The position numbers and the translations under genes are program-made. 64,000 bases of DNA from Streptomyces endophytica (GTDB lineage: Bacteria; Actinomycetota; Actinomycetes; Streptomycetales; Streptomycetaceae). Position 1 is the first letter of the stretch. Each line of letters opens with the position of its first letter. Of the stretch, positions 9,530-18,635 are shown one piece after another. The stretch covers positions 6,758,001 to 6,822,000 of the forward strand of contig NZ_CP110636.1 of assembly GCF_026153355.1 (NCBI RefSeq), read 5' to 3'. Below the pieces are notes generated by a model, which was given only the letters and a program-made list of their open reading frames with translations, did not search any database and was not told the origin of the DNA.

Positions 9530-10224
9530 CCGCCACCCTCACCCACGCCCCGGACCGCATCGGCCCGCTCGCCGAGCGGCTCGGCGCCATCCTCACCGCA
9601 CGCGGCATCGCCCCCGAGGCAGCAAGCACGCAGGAGCCGCCGAGCGAGCCGGTCACGGCCCTGGAGCTGGCCGATGCCCGCATCCCCGCCCGATACCGCC
9701 ACGCCCTGGGTGACCACCCACAGGTCACCGCCTGGACCGAGGCGATCGCCGCCACCGGGCGCCCCGGCCCCAGCGGCGCACCGGGCATCGCCGAAGGCCC
9801 GTCCCTGCTGATCGTCGGCCCCACCGGCACCGGCAAGACCCACCAGGCGTACGGCGCCGTCCGCACCCTGCTCACCGCCGGAGTCCGGCTGCGCTGGGAG
9901 GCCGTCACCGCCGCCGACCTGTACGCCCGCCTGCGCCCCCGCTCCGGCCACGACGCCGAACGCGACCTGCAGACCCTGGCGCGCTGCCCGCTGCTGCTCC
10001 TGGACGACCTCGGCGCGGCCAAGAACAGCGAGTGGACCGAGGAGCTCACCTACCGGCTCATCAACCACCGGTACGAGCACATGCGCCCCACCCTCATCAC
10101 CACCAACCTCCCCACCGACGCCCTCCGCACCGCCCTCGGCGACCGCATCGCCTCCCGCCTCGCCGAGATGACCGAACGCGTCATCCTCAACGGCCCCGAC
10201 CGCAGGCGCCGGTCCCAAAACTGA
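9526..10224 (+). CDS. DnaC/IstB-like AAA+ ATPase (putative helicase loader)
   Basis: 232 aa. Walker A GPTGTGKTHQAYGAV near residue 103, Walker B LLLLDDLGAAKNSEWT, sensor-I sequence TLITTNLPTDAL, and an arginine-rich end (DRIASRLAEMTERV, GPDRRRR). This is the DnaC/IstB fold: an ATPase that loads replicative helicase on single-stranded DNA. Its GTG overlaps the probable true stop of the preceding replication gene, so the two form one unit, and it directly precedes the repeat array proposed as an origin. The N-terminal 70 residues are Ala/Pro-rich and variable. Confidence 0.8.
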   Translation: MTATLTHAPDRIGPLAERLGAILTARGIAPEAASTQEPPSEPVTALELADARIPARYRHALGDHPQVTAWTEAIAATGRPGPSGAPGIAEGPSLLIVGPTGTGKTHQAYGAVRTLLTAGVRLRWEAVTAADLYARLRPRSGHDAERDLQTLARCPLLLLDDLGAAKNSEWTEELTYRLINHRYEHMRPTLITTNLPTDALRTALGDRIASRLAEMTERVILNGPDRRRRSQN

Positions 10225-10322
10225 CGGTCCCGGGACCATTCCCCACCGCACAAGGGACCGAAAGCCCCAGACTGTTCGGGACGTGCACCACCGACTCAGG
10301 GGACCGAGCAGGGACTCACCAG

Positions 10323-10490
10323 GGGACCGGTCCCGCTCGCGGTCCCCGCCGGGGACGGTCCCCCTGACACTCCGTCGGGGACCGGTCCCGCCAAGAACCG
10401 GGGACCGGTCCCGGTCGAAAGTTGGGACCGGTCCCCAGACGCTTCGGGGACCGGTCCCCGTCGGATACAGCAGATTCGGGGACCAGTCCC
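10323..10490. repeat. Iteron-like array of the 12-bp palindrome GGGACCGGTCCC
   Basis: Five exact copies start at 10323, 10378, 10401, 10424 and 10447; a sixth with one change (GGGACCAGTCCC) starts at 10479. Four consecutive copies are spaced exactly 23 bases apart. Related half-sites (GGGGAC, GGTCCC) continue on both sides from 10225 to about 10710. The whole 10225-10848 stretch has no convincing gene and lies between the DnaC-like ATPase and mobC. Best guesses are a plasmid-type replication origin, an oriT or a transfer-protein binding locus. Confidence 0.75.
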
Positions 10491-10848
10491 AACAAAGGCG
10501 CAGGTCACCCCGCCTAGGGTCACCCAGCCCCGGTCCCCGAACGGGACTGAAAGGGCAAACCGAGGGCGGGACCGTCGCGGCACTGCCGACCGCCGCGCTC
10601 GCGGGAAATGGAAACCAGGCATCAGAAGCGCGGTCCCCGAACGCAGTGCTTCGCGGGGACCGATCCCCGTCGCCGCCCCGGCCCCTGGACAACCGCGCCC
10701 GGCCCCGGTCCCAACGACATCTCCTGCGCACAACCACTGCGCGCTCACAGCCCAACTCCCCACCCGTCCCACTCACCCAGAGAGACCATGCACCATTCGC
10801 GCCACAAAACCCCACCGATCCCAACGCGGAAGCCGCCTCCCCAGCCCC

Positions 10849-11403
10849 ATGCGGAGCAAGTTGTACCGGGAGCAATGCTCCCGGGTCTCCCGCCCCGGGG
10901 TGGCGGGAGCGGACCGGCGCCAGGGGGCACCGGACCGGCAAGCTGCGGCCGAGGGCGGACCGCAGCCTGGAGGGGAACGGCAGCCCGAGACCCTCTCGCC
11001 GAAGCGTCAGCGCGCCCGTCAGCCGAAGCCGCTCAAGCGCCTGCACCAGCCCAGCTGCCGCATGAACGAGCCCGAGTACGCGCGCTTCACCGCCGCAGCC
11101 GCCCACTGCAAGATGACCAACGCCGCCTTCCTCGCCTACGCCGTCGACAAGGCGGCCCGCGACCTGACCCGCACCGCCGCCGAGATCGCCACCGAACGGG
11201 AAGTCCTCGACGAGATCTTCGCCGCCCGCCGGCACCTGGGCCGCATCCACGGCCTCTTCAACCAGGTCGCCAAAGCCCTCAACTCCGGCGCCGACGCACC
11301 CCACCTCAACGCCACCGCACAGGCGGTCCACGACGCGGCCCGCCGCATGGAGGAAGCCGCCGATGCCCTCCTCGCCCACCGCGACGGCAGCGAGTCGGCG
11401 TGA
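10849..11403 (+). CDS. mobC: MobC-like relaxosome accessory protein
   Basis: 184 aa. An Arg/Pro/Gln-rich N-terminus (residues 1-70) precedes the conserved MobC region: MNEPEYARFTAAAAHCKMTN, AFLAYAVDKAARDL, and the family signature LFNQVAKALNSGADAP. MobC proteins bind oriT and help the relaxase melt and nick it. The stop overlaps the relaxase GTG (GTGA at 11400-11403), so the two are translationally coupled. The start is uncertain: 10849 is the first ATG, but family members often begin further in, near residue 30. Confidence 0.75.
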   Translation: MRSKLYREQCSRVSRPGVAGADRRQGAPDRQAAAEGGPQPGGERQPETLSPKRQRARQPKPLKRLHQPSCRMNEPEYARFTAAAAHCKMTNAAFLAYAVDKAARDLTRTAAEIATEREVLDEIFAARRHLGRIHGLFNQVAKALNSGADAPHLNATAQAVHDAARRMEEAADALLAHRDGSESA

Positions 11404-12981
11404 TCCCCAGCATCCACAAGCGCGGCAGCGAGACGATCGGCCTGATCCGCTACCTCTACGGCCCCGGCGCCCACGAGGAGCACATCGACCCGCACCTGGT
11501 CGCCGCCTTCGACCCGCTCACCCCCGACCCCGGCCGCGACCTCAGCGCCACCTATGAGCAGCTGCAGCGCCTGCTCGACCAGCCCGTCAACGCCCTGACT
11601 AAGAACCGTCGCCCCGACAAGCACGTGTGGCACATCTCCGTGCGGGCCAGCCCCGAGGACCCGGTGCTGTCCGACGAAGACTGGGCCGCCATCGCCCGCC
11701 GCACGGTCGCCGCCACCGGCATCGCCCCGACGGCGACGAGCAAGCCTGCCGGTGGGCGGCCATCCGTCACGCCGACGACCACATCCACATCATCGCCACC
11801 CTCGTCCGCGACGACGGCCGCCGCCCACGCCTCCACAACGAAGCCCGCCGCGCCCAGACCGAGGCCCGCCGCATCGAGGCCGACTACGGCCTCCGCCGCA
11901 TCGCGCCCGGTGACGGTACCGCCGCCAAGCGCCCCACCAGCGCCGAGCGCCACAAGGCCGAACGTCGCGGTCAGAACGCCACCTCACGTGACCTCCTTCG
12001 TGAGCGCGTCCATCGGGCGCTGGCCGGGGCCATGGACGAGAGCGAGTTCTTCGACCGGCTCGCCGCCGAAGGCGTACGCGTCAAGAAGCGGATCGCGCCC
12101 TCCGGCGACGTGCTCGGCTACTCGGTCGCCATGGTCGGCGACCGCAACAAAGACAACGAACCTGTCTGGTTCTCCGGCTCCAAACTCGCCCCGGACCTGT
12201 CCCTGCCCAGGATCCGAAAGCGATTGACGGCCACGACGGACATGCCCGAGCCTCCCGCAGTCTTGGAGCGCAGCGCAGCCTCCGCGCCCGTCCGCGCCCG
12301 CCACTTCGCCGCCGAGGCCACTGGCTCCGCACTGGCGTCGATGTCGTCCGACGACGACAGCGCGACAGCGGCCCAGCTGATCGGAGTCGGCGAGGTCCTC
12401 GACGCCCTCGCCCAAACCTCGCTCGGCCCACACAGGCAGAACTGCGAGAAGCCGCTCGGTACTTCGAGCGCGCCGCTCGCTCCCACATCCGCGCCAAGAA
12501 CGAGGAGATGTACGCCCTGCGTCGCGCGGCCAACCAGATCGTCCACTCTGGGATCGCGCTCAGCAGCGGTCAGGACGGTGCCGCCACTGCCCTGGTCCTC
12601 GACGTCATGATCCTTGCCGTCATCGGCGCTGCCCGCTGGCACGCCGCCCGCGGCCATGTCCAACAGGCCGAGGCCGCTCAACAGGCCGCAGACCGCCTGC
12701 GCGTCGCGTACCAGGCAACTGCCGCCGGTCCACTGGCCGCCATGCGTACCTACGGACAGCGACTGCCCGACCCGGCCCGGGAGCGTCACGCCGCCACGAT
12801 CCGCGCCGCGCTCCCCCACCTCGCCGACCGCCTCGAGGCCGAGCTTGGCCGGGACGCGCTGACCGCTGTTCTCGACCAGGCCGAGGGTGCCGGCCACGAC
12901 ATCGTCGCCCTGCTGACTAAGGCCGCTCAGCAGCGTGAACTGGGCAGCGCCGAGTCGATCAGTGACGTCCTGGTCTGGTGA
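11400..12981 (+). pseudogene. HUH-type relaxase / mobilization nuclease, two frame breaks
   Basis: 527 aa after repair. The N-terminal relaxase domain starts IPSIHKRGSETIGLIRYLYG, has HVWHISVRASPED, and carries the metal-binding histidine cluster HADDHIHIIATLV. The rest is helical (RRIEADYGLRRIAPGD, LLRERVHRALAGAM). The enzyme would nick oriT and pilot the single strand. Frame changes occur near 11733 (GIAP then DGDEQACRWAAIRHAD) and near 12440 (SLGP then TQAELREAARYFERAA); each equals one lost C in a C run. The last frame continues to 12981. No TraB/FtsK-type translocase gene follows, so transfer would depend on another element. Confidence 0.8.
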
Positions 12982-13113
12982 CTGCACCACCTCGGGTACA
13001 TCGCCCCGAACGCGTCCGTACCCCGGCCGCAGCGTCCACGCAGCAGTCCCCCTGCTGCTCCTTCCCTGGAGGCAGTCGTCCACCAGGAGGCGCCGCGTCC
13101 ACGACTCCGGTGA

Positions 13114-13671
13114 TCACGACCGCCCCGACACCTGCGGGGCGAGCAGTTCCAGCGCTTCCTCCCACCGGAAGTGGTCGGCCCCGCCGCCGGCCTTGGGCTG
13201 GTGAGGCTCGTACCCACCGATCAGGACGCCCATCTCGCGCAGCCGGTCCAAGCTCTGCCGGTACGCGGGATGGGCGGCCTGGGCCGAGTTCAGATACGGC
13301 AAGACGGCGGTCGGAATACCGAAGCCGTACGCCTCGCACAGGATGCCCACCGCGAGGGTGTCGGAGATCCCGGCCGCCCACTTGTTGATCGTGTTGAACG
13401 TGGCCGGCGCGACCGCGATGGCGTCGGCGGGCGGCAGGGGCCGAGGATCGCCGGGTGAACGCCAGGCCGAGCGGATGGGGTAGCCGGTCTGCGCTTCGAC
13501 CGCCGTCGTGTCTATGAAGCCGAGGCCCTGTGGGGTGGCGATGACACCGACATCCCAGTTCGTCTCCTGCGCAGCCGTGATCAGCTTGCCGACGTCGTCG
13601 GCGATTCCGGACGCGCATACGACGACGTACAGGAACGGCTTCTTGGTCTGCTGGTCAGGCTGTTCGCTCAC
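13114..13671 (-). CDS. Flavoprotein of the HFCD / phosphopantothenoylcysteine decarboxylase-like family
   Basis: 185 aa. The opening FLYVVVCASGIADDVGKLI and central VAPATFNTINKWAAGISDTL match FMN-binding flavoproteins of the EpiD/Dfp family, whose members decarboxylate a C-terminal or ligated cysteine. The rest of the protein is a single flavodoxin-like domain. Start GTG at 13671 overlaps the stop of the XRE/TPR regulator (GTGA), so both are in one operon divergent from the MurA/deaminase operon. Homologues are common beside XRE regulators in Streptomyces; substrate unknown. Confidence 0.75.
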   Translation of the reverse strand: MSEQPDQQTKKPFLYVVVCASGIADDVGKLITAAQETNWDVGVIATPQGLGFIDTTAVEAQTGYPIRSAWRSPGDPRPLPPADAIAVAPATFNTINKWAAGISDTLAVGILCEAYGFGIPTAVLPYLNSAQAAHPAYRQSLDRLREMGVLIGGYEPHQPKAGGGADHFRWEEALELLAPQVSGRS

Positions 13672-14938
13672 GCGGGGACTCCCAGTCGACGGCTGAAGTG
13701 ATGCAGTTCCGGCAGGGTACGACGGCGGTCACGGGCGGCCATGTCAGCGACCAGCTCCCGGACCGCCGGGCGGCGGATGTCCTGGGCCGCGCAGCTCTCG
13801 GCGATGCGCAGCGCCTGGTAGCCGTCGGCGAGGCGGCCCTGCTGGCTGTAGGCGCGGGCGGATTCAACCCAGAGGGCAGCGCGGCGCTCAGGCACGGGAA
13901 TGTGGCGTCGCATGAGGGGGCGGGCGGTCTGCAGCGCGATTCCTGCGTCGCCGAAGGCAACGGCCGCGCTGACGCCGTGCAGGGCTACGTTGGTCGGGCT
14001 GAAATTCGCCCAGGCGTCGGGGCGGTCGAGCGCGACGTAGCGGGCGACTTCCTTGGCCTCGATGAGGAAGTCCTGTGTGGCGGAGCGGTCGGCGCCGGTG
14101 CTGGCGGCGGTGACGCCTCGCAGGAGCAGCAGGCCGAGCGCGGCGAGGTATTTCGGGGATCGCTGATCGTACCGCCCGTGAGCTGGTCGGCGGTGTGCCG
14201 GACGAGGGTGATGGCCTGGGTGGTGTGGCCGGCACGGGCGAGGGCGTGGGCATGTACCCGGACGCTGGACGCGAGCACCACCGGGTCTCCGGAGCGCTCG
14301 GCCTCGGCCATGGCCCTGCCGACCGCGAGCCATGCGTTGCCGTGATCGCTCTGTTTGAGCAGCAGGCTTGCCGAGGTCTGGTAGGCCGTGGCCAGTAGTC
14401 CGGACAGGTCGGTCGAGCCGGGGGATTCGCCGATGGCTTGCCGGAGCTGCCCGATCAGTCCGGGCAGCGTGCGCTCCAGCTGCGTGTAGTGGCAGGTGGA
14501 GAAGAGGCGGCGTGCGGCGGCGACGTGATCTCGCATCTCCTGCAGACCCGGTACGGGGTCTGTGGCCGCAGGGCTCGGGCCGGGGAGAAGGGACTGGATC
14601 AGATCCTGGTGTGCGCCGGCGGGAGTGGTCGGGGCCGCAAGCGCGGCGACGCCCGCAGCGAGGAAGGTACGGCGGTGCATGTCTTCTGTCTCTGGGTTGG
14701 AGGAAGTGGCATCCGGAGCAGCGCCGAGGCCGAGGTGGTGCGGCGGGATGCCCAACACCCGCGCGATCTCGCGCAGGATGTGGACGTCCTGGGCACCTCT
14801 GCCGGCTTCCAGGCGGCTCACTTTGGACTGGTGATACCCCAGTGCGGCAGCGACGTTCTTCTGCGAGCGCCGCTGTAACACGCGTGCCTGACGGATCACT
14901 TCACCGATCCGTCTCGCTTCACTCTGCGCTTCGGCCAT
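13668..14938 (-). pseudogene. XRE-family regulator with TPR-like C-terminal region, one frame break
   Basis: About 423 aa after repair. Residues 5-70 are an XRE helix-turn-helix (GEVIRQARVLQRRSQKNVAA, GYHQSKVSRLEAG). A short RRTFLAAGVAALAAP segment follows, then a long alpha-helical TPR-like region (LLATAYQTSASLLLKQSDHG, AYSQQGRLADGYQALRIAES). This is the common Streptomyces layout of a DNA-binding head and a TPR sensor. Near 14170 the frame breaks; restoring one base in a G run gives LTGG-YDQRSPKYLAALG. Start ATG 14938 chosen because it directly precedes the HTH; the frame is open further upstream. It probably controls the divergent operon through the repeats at 15010-15039. Confidence 0.75.
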
Positions 14939-15009
14939 CTGCGCCACGGCTCCTCCCGCCGTCGCCGATCCTGCCTGCTCAACCGAGCGTAATGGACTGG
15001 CACTTGGCT

Positions 15010-15039
15010 GTGATGCAGCTCGTGCATAAGTGATGCAGC
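15010..15039. promoter_or_regulatory. 10-bp direct repeats in the divergent promoter region of the cargo operon
   Basis: GTGATGCAGC occurs at 15010-15019 and again at 15030-15039, exactly 20 bases apart (about two helical turns), between the XRE regulator gene (start 14938) and the HATPase gene (start 15115). Spacing on one helix face suggests a regulator site; the XRE protein is the likely ligand. Confidence 0.5.
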
Positions 15040-15114
15040 CCCAGCACACGGACTGGTTGCGCTTGCTCCTGGAGCGGTTGCGTGGAGCAGCCGCACCCAT
15101 CCAGGAGGCCACTC

Positions 15115-15558
15115 ATGGAAGTGCACGACATCCGCTTGTCTGTCTTCGGTACACCCGCTGCCGCGGCGTCCGCGCGGCGTCGGCTCGTCGCCGCGATACG
15201 CGACTGGGGCCTGCCTGCCGGCAGCGAACCACTCCACGCCGCTGAACTGATGGCCGGCGAACTGCTCTCGAACGCCGTGCAGCACGCAGGTCCCGGCGCA
15301 GTCACCGTGACTGCCCGCTGTGATGGCAACGCCATTCGGGTCGAGGTCAGCGACAGCACTCGCGATCTGCCCCGGCCCCGGTCGCCCAGCCAGGACGACG
15401 AGCACGGTCGGGGCCTGTCCATCGTCGCGGCCCTGGCCGACCGGTACGGCACCGAACCGACCGCGTCTGGCAAGCGGTGCTGGGCGGAGGTCCACCTCCA
15501 AGCAGTCTCAAGTCCCGAAGTCGCACTACCCGTTCCACTTCCGAGGAGACGACCGTGA
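15115..15558 (+). CDS. HATPase-fold ATP-binding protein (anti-sigma-factor-like)
   Basis: 147 aa. GHKL-type ATPase: N box in AAELMAGELLSNAVQHAGPG, G1 box in IRVEVSDSTRDLPRP, G2 in HGRGLSIVAALADRYG. It has no other domain, as in the many Streptomyces RsbW-like single-domain proteins. ATG at 15115 follows AGGAGG by 6 bases; a longer frame starts at 15082 but lacks such a site. First gene of the operon; its stop overlaps the next start (GTGA at 15555). Likely a regulatory kinase or sequestration factor for the operon rather than an enzyme of the pathway. Confidence 0.8.
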   Translation: MEVHDIRLSVFGTPAAAASARRRLVAAIRDWGLPAGSEPLHAAELMAGELLSNAVQHAGPGAVTVTARCDGNAIRVEVSDSTRDLPRPRSPSQDDEHGRGLSIVAALADRYGTEPTASGKRCWAEVHLQAVSSPEVALPVPLPRRRP

Positions 15559-16873
15559 CAACCGCTCGGACACCAGCCATTACCTCCGAGGTGATCGCCA
15601 TCCGTCCCGGCCCGCCGCTTTCCGGGACCGTGACCGTCGACGGCTCCAAGAACGCCGCCCTGCCGCTCCTCGCTGCGGCAGCCGTACTGCGCCGGCCCGT
15701 CCAGCTGTCCAACGTCCCGGCCAACGACGATGTCCAGGCCATGCTCAGGCTGCTCCAGCACGCCGGCCACGGCATCACCCACCCGGTAGGCAAGCCCGAC
15801 ACGGCCCTTGTACTGCCGAGCGACGGTGTGCACATCGCGCCGGAATTCCACGAAACCGCTGCTCGTATCCGGGCTTCGTACTACCTGGTTCCGGCTCTCC
15901 TCGCCGTTCACGGGCGGGCCGTGTTGCCGTGGCCGGGCGGCTGCCGGATCGGTGACCGCGGGATGGAGCAGCACTTCAAGGTGTACGAGGCGTTCGGCGA
16001 CCGCACGCTCGTCAACGACCACGGCTACAGCGTCGAAGCCGGTGAGAGCCGCACCGGCTCGGTGTCGGTGATGCTGCCGTTCCGCTCCCGCGGCGCGAGC
16101 ATCGCGGCAATACTGCGCGCCGTCGTCGCCGGGCGACCGCTGCGGCTGGGCCAGCCCAACCTCTCGCCCGAAGTCATCAGCGTCCTGCAAGCACTCCAGG
16201 TGGCTGGTTGGGAGACACGGGCCGACGAGCGCGTACTCTCCTTGACTCCGCCCGCCTCCGCACCACAGGAGCCGGTGGCCTGGGAAGTCCCCGGAGACAA
16301 GGTGGAAGCAGGCACCTTGGCCTGCGCCATCGCTGCCACCCGCGGAAACGGCCGCGTCGAGGGCGTACGCAGCAAGGACGTGGCGCCGATGGTGGCCGCA
16401 TTGCGCTGGCTCGGCATTCCCGTCGACGCCCAGCACGACGCCCTCCACGTCCGTGCCGAGGGCACTCGGCCCACCCACCAGCCCCTGCGAGCCATCGCCT
16501 CACTCTCTCCCCGCGGGCTCGACGCCGACTTCGAACCCGCTCTGATGGCACTGGCGCTGGAATGCACGGCACCCATCTGTTCGCCGACGCGATCAACCCC
16601 GGGCGTCACAGCAATCTGATCCCCCAGCTCGCTCGCCTCGGCGCCGACATCCACCAGACCTCCCCCACCCAGTGCCGCCTGACCGGGCCACAGCAGCTGA
16701 TCGGCACGGGAGTGGAGGCCACCGACATCCGCACCGGGTCGGCCCTACTCATCGCCGGCCTCACCGCCGGCGGCGTCACGACCCTCGGCGGCCTCGAACA
16801 GCTCCGCCGAGGCCACGCTGATTTCCCCACCAAGCTGCTCGCACTCGGCGCCGACATCTGCGAGGTCACCCCG
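15555..16873 (+). pseudogene. MurA-like enolpyruvyltransferase of the cargo operon, one frame break, joined in frame to the next gene
   Basis: About 440 residues. EPSP-synthase/MurA fold: VDGSKNAALPLLAAAAVL (catalytic Lys-Asn), LPWPGGCRIGDRGMEQH (active-site Cys kept) and a C-terminal LFADAINPGRHSNLIPQLAR. It lacks the HTH head of murA2 and is clearly diverged from it, so a substrate other than cell-wall UDP-GlcNAc is plausible; nikkomycin and polyoxin pathways use a MurA-type enzyme (NikO/PolA) on UMP. GTG at 15555 follows GAGGAG and overlaps the HATPase stop. The frame breaks near 16570 (ECT-GTHLF, one lost G). After repair no stop occurs at the expected C-terminus: the frame runs straight into the phosphatase. 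Confidence 0.75.
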
Positions 16874-18100
16874 TGTCCACGCGCACTGCAACGGATCGTC
16901 GCCACCACCGATGTCCACTCGTCGTTCGACAACGCCCTGCCGATGCTGACCCACCTGCACGCCATCCGGCGGGACACGCTCATCGTCGATTGCGGCGACT
17001 TCTTCGAAGGCAGCGGCTACTACCGCCTCGGCCACGGCCGTATCGAAACCGCAATCCTCCAGGGCCTCTACGACGTGATCGCGCCCGGGAACCACGGATG
17101 GGTCCACCACTTCGAACCCGCGGTCCGGGACATCACCGTGTGCGCTAACGCCGTAGAGGGCTCTACCGGCGAACCCCTCTTCCGCCGCCTGCACACCGTC
17201 TGCATCGGCAACCGGCGCGTCGCCGTCACTGCGGTCATCGGCGAGCAGGCGTTCCGCTCCATCCCCGTCGAACAGCGAGCTGGGCACCGAGTCACGGACC
17301 CGGCCCAGGCCCTGCGCGAAGTGATGCTGGCGCACCACCACGAAGTCGACGCCTGGGTCGTGCTGAGCCACAGCGGCTTCGACGAGGACCTCGAACTGGC
17401 CGCCGCCTGCCCCTTTCTCGACGTGATTTTCGCCGGCCACTGCCACAGCGACCAGTACGGCCCCATCCATGTGGGCGAGACCCTCGTCCTCAAGGGCCGC
17501 GAACTGGGCGTCGGCTACGCCCTCGCCGGACCGGCCCCCGCACGATGGGCCGGGCACACCGCCCGCTTCCCCGACACGACCGGCACGACCGGCACGACAG
17601 CGCTACCGCCCCAACTCGCCTCCGTCCATGCCCGGAGCGAGGACCTCAGAGATCGCCTGGCCCTGCCGATCGGCGCCGTCGCCGAGCCGTACCGAGGCAA
17701 GGCTCTCGATCGACGACGCCTCCTCTCCAACCTCGCCACCCGACTCCACACCGCCCTCGGCGCCGAAGCCGTCGTCCTCAACGAGACCGCCCTGCGTTCC
17801 ACTCAGCTCGACGACGTCCTCACCTTCGGCGACCTCCTCACCATCGAGCCCTTCAACAACCAGCTCGTCCACGCCCGTGTCCCCGACGCGCTGAGAGACA
17901 ACCCTGGCGCGCTGCTGGCGCACCTCACCAAGAGCGCCGGCCCCTTGATCACCGAACCGGCACCGTTGCCGCCGCCTCTGCCGACCGTGCTGTCCACCGA
18001 CTACCTCGCCGAGAGCTACCTGGACGGCCGCACCCACCAAGCCGGCATCCGTCTCCGCCAGGCCCTCCAGCGGATCCTGACCGAAGGACCTCACCGATGA
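16874..18100 (+). CDS. 5'-nucleotidase-type metallophosphatase, continuous with the MurA-like frame
   Basis: About 408 residues. Calcineurin-like phosphatase with IVATTDVHSSFDN (DxH), VDCGDFFEGSG, IAPGNHGW (GNH), VLSHSGF and FAGHCHSD (GHxH), followed by a 5'-nucleotidase C-terminal domain (LNETALRSTQLDDVLTFGD, TIEPFNNQLVHARV). It would remove phosphate from nucleotides or sugar-nucleotides; no signal peptide is seen, so it is cytosolic. No ATG, GTG or TTG lies between the MurA C-terminus and the DxH motif; the first in-frame ATG (16943) would delete that motif. Hence an apparent bifunctional fusion of about 848 aa from 15555, unless a start codon was lost. The stop overlaps the next ATG (ATGA). 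Confidence 0.75.
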   Translation, partial: CPRALQRIVATTDVHSSFDNALPMLTHLHAIRRDTLIVDCGDFFEGSGYYRLGHGRIETAILQGLYDVIAPGNHGWVHHFEPAVRDITVCANAVEGSTGEPLFRRLHTVCIGNRRVAVTAVIGEQAFRSIPVEQRAGHRVTDPAQALREVMLAHHHEVDAWVVLSHSGFDEDLELAAACPFLDVIFAGHCHSDQYGPIHVGETLVLKGRELGVGYALAGPAPARWAGHTARFPDTTGTTGTTALPPQLASVHARSEDLRDRLALPIGAVAEPYRGKALDRRRLLSNLATRLHTALGAEAVVLNETALRSTQLDDVLTFGDLLTIEPFNNQLVHARVPDALRDNPGALLAHLTKSAGPLITEPAPLPPPLPTVLSTDYLAESYLDGRTHQAGIRLRQALQRILTEGPHR

Positions 18101-18635
18101 TCCTCACCGGCCCCGAAATCACCGCAGCCGAGGTCGACGGCCGCCTGCGCATCAACCCCTTCGACGCCGCGCAGGTCAACCCCAACAGCTACAACGTCCG
18201 CCTGGGCCCGACCCTGCTCACCTACAAAGCCCCTGTCATCGACGCCCACCGGTCCAACCCGACCCACCGCATCGAGATCGGCGCCGACGGCTACGTCCTC
18301 AAACCCGGCCAGCTCTACCTGCGCCACACCGTCGAGCAGGTCGGCTCCGACACCTTCGTCCCCCTCCTGTTCGGCCGCTCCTCCGTCGGCCGGCTCGGCT
18401 TGTTCGTCGAGATCACCGCCCCATCGGCGACATCGGCTTCCACGGCCAATGGACTCTGATGCTCTCCCCCATCCGCCCCTTACGCGTCTACACGGGCATG
18501 AAGATCGGGCAGATCATGTTCTTCGTCGCCGTCGGGCCCATCACCCCCTACTCGGGCAAGTACCAGGCAGCCAGCGGGCCCAAGCCCTCCGCCTTCTGGC
18601 GGGACGTCGCCCAACTGGAAGCGGTGGCGCCGTGA
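18097..18635 (+). pseudogene. dCTP-deaminase-fold protein 1 (keeps RSSVGR, lacks catalytic Glu), one frame break
   Basis: 179 aa after repair. The dCTP deaminase/dUTPase trimer fold is clear: NPNSYNVRLGPTLLTY, YVLKPGQLYLRHTVEQ, FGRSSVGRLGLFVEITAP, VYTGMKIGQIMFF. E. coli Dcd uses Ser111, Arg115 and Glu138. Here the Ser/Arg motif RSSVGR is intact but the Glu of TLEL is Met (WTLML). The frame breaks at about 18433 in a CCCC run (ITAP-IGDIGFHG) and resumes to a TGA at 18633-18635. The start overlaps the phosphatase stop and the stop overlaps the next gene's GTG. See its paralogue directly downstream, which has the opposite loss. Confidence 0.8.

Noticed and set aside
10323..10490. CRISPR array
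   Set aside because: Repeats are only 12 bases and palindromic, with 11-base gaps of no spacer character; no cas genes.
9328..11379. 683-aa - strand open frame
   Set aside because: Antisense to the DnaC-like gene, iterons and mobC; Gly/Val-rich shadow.
10608..11399. N-terminal extension of the relaxase frame upstream of GTG 11400
   Set aside because: Overlaps mobC in another frame and is Pro/Arg-rich; conserved relaxase sequence starts at 11400.
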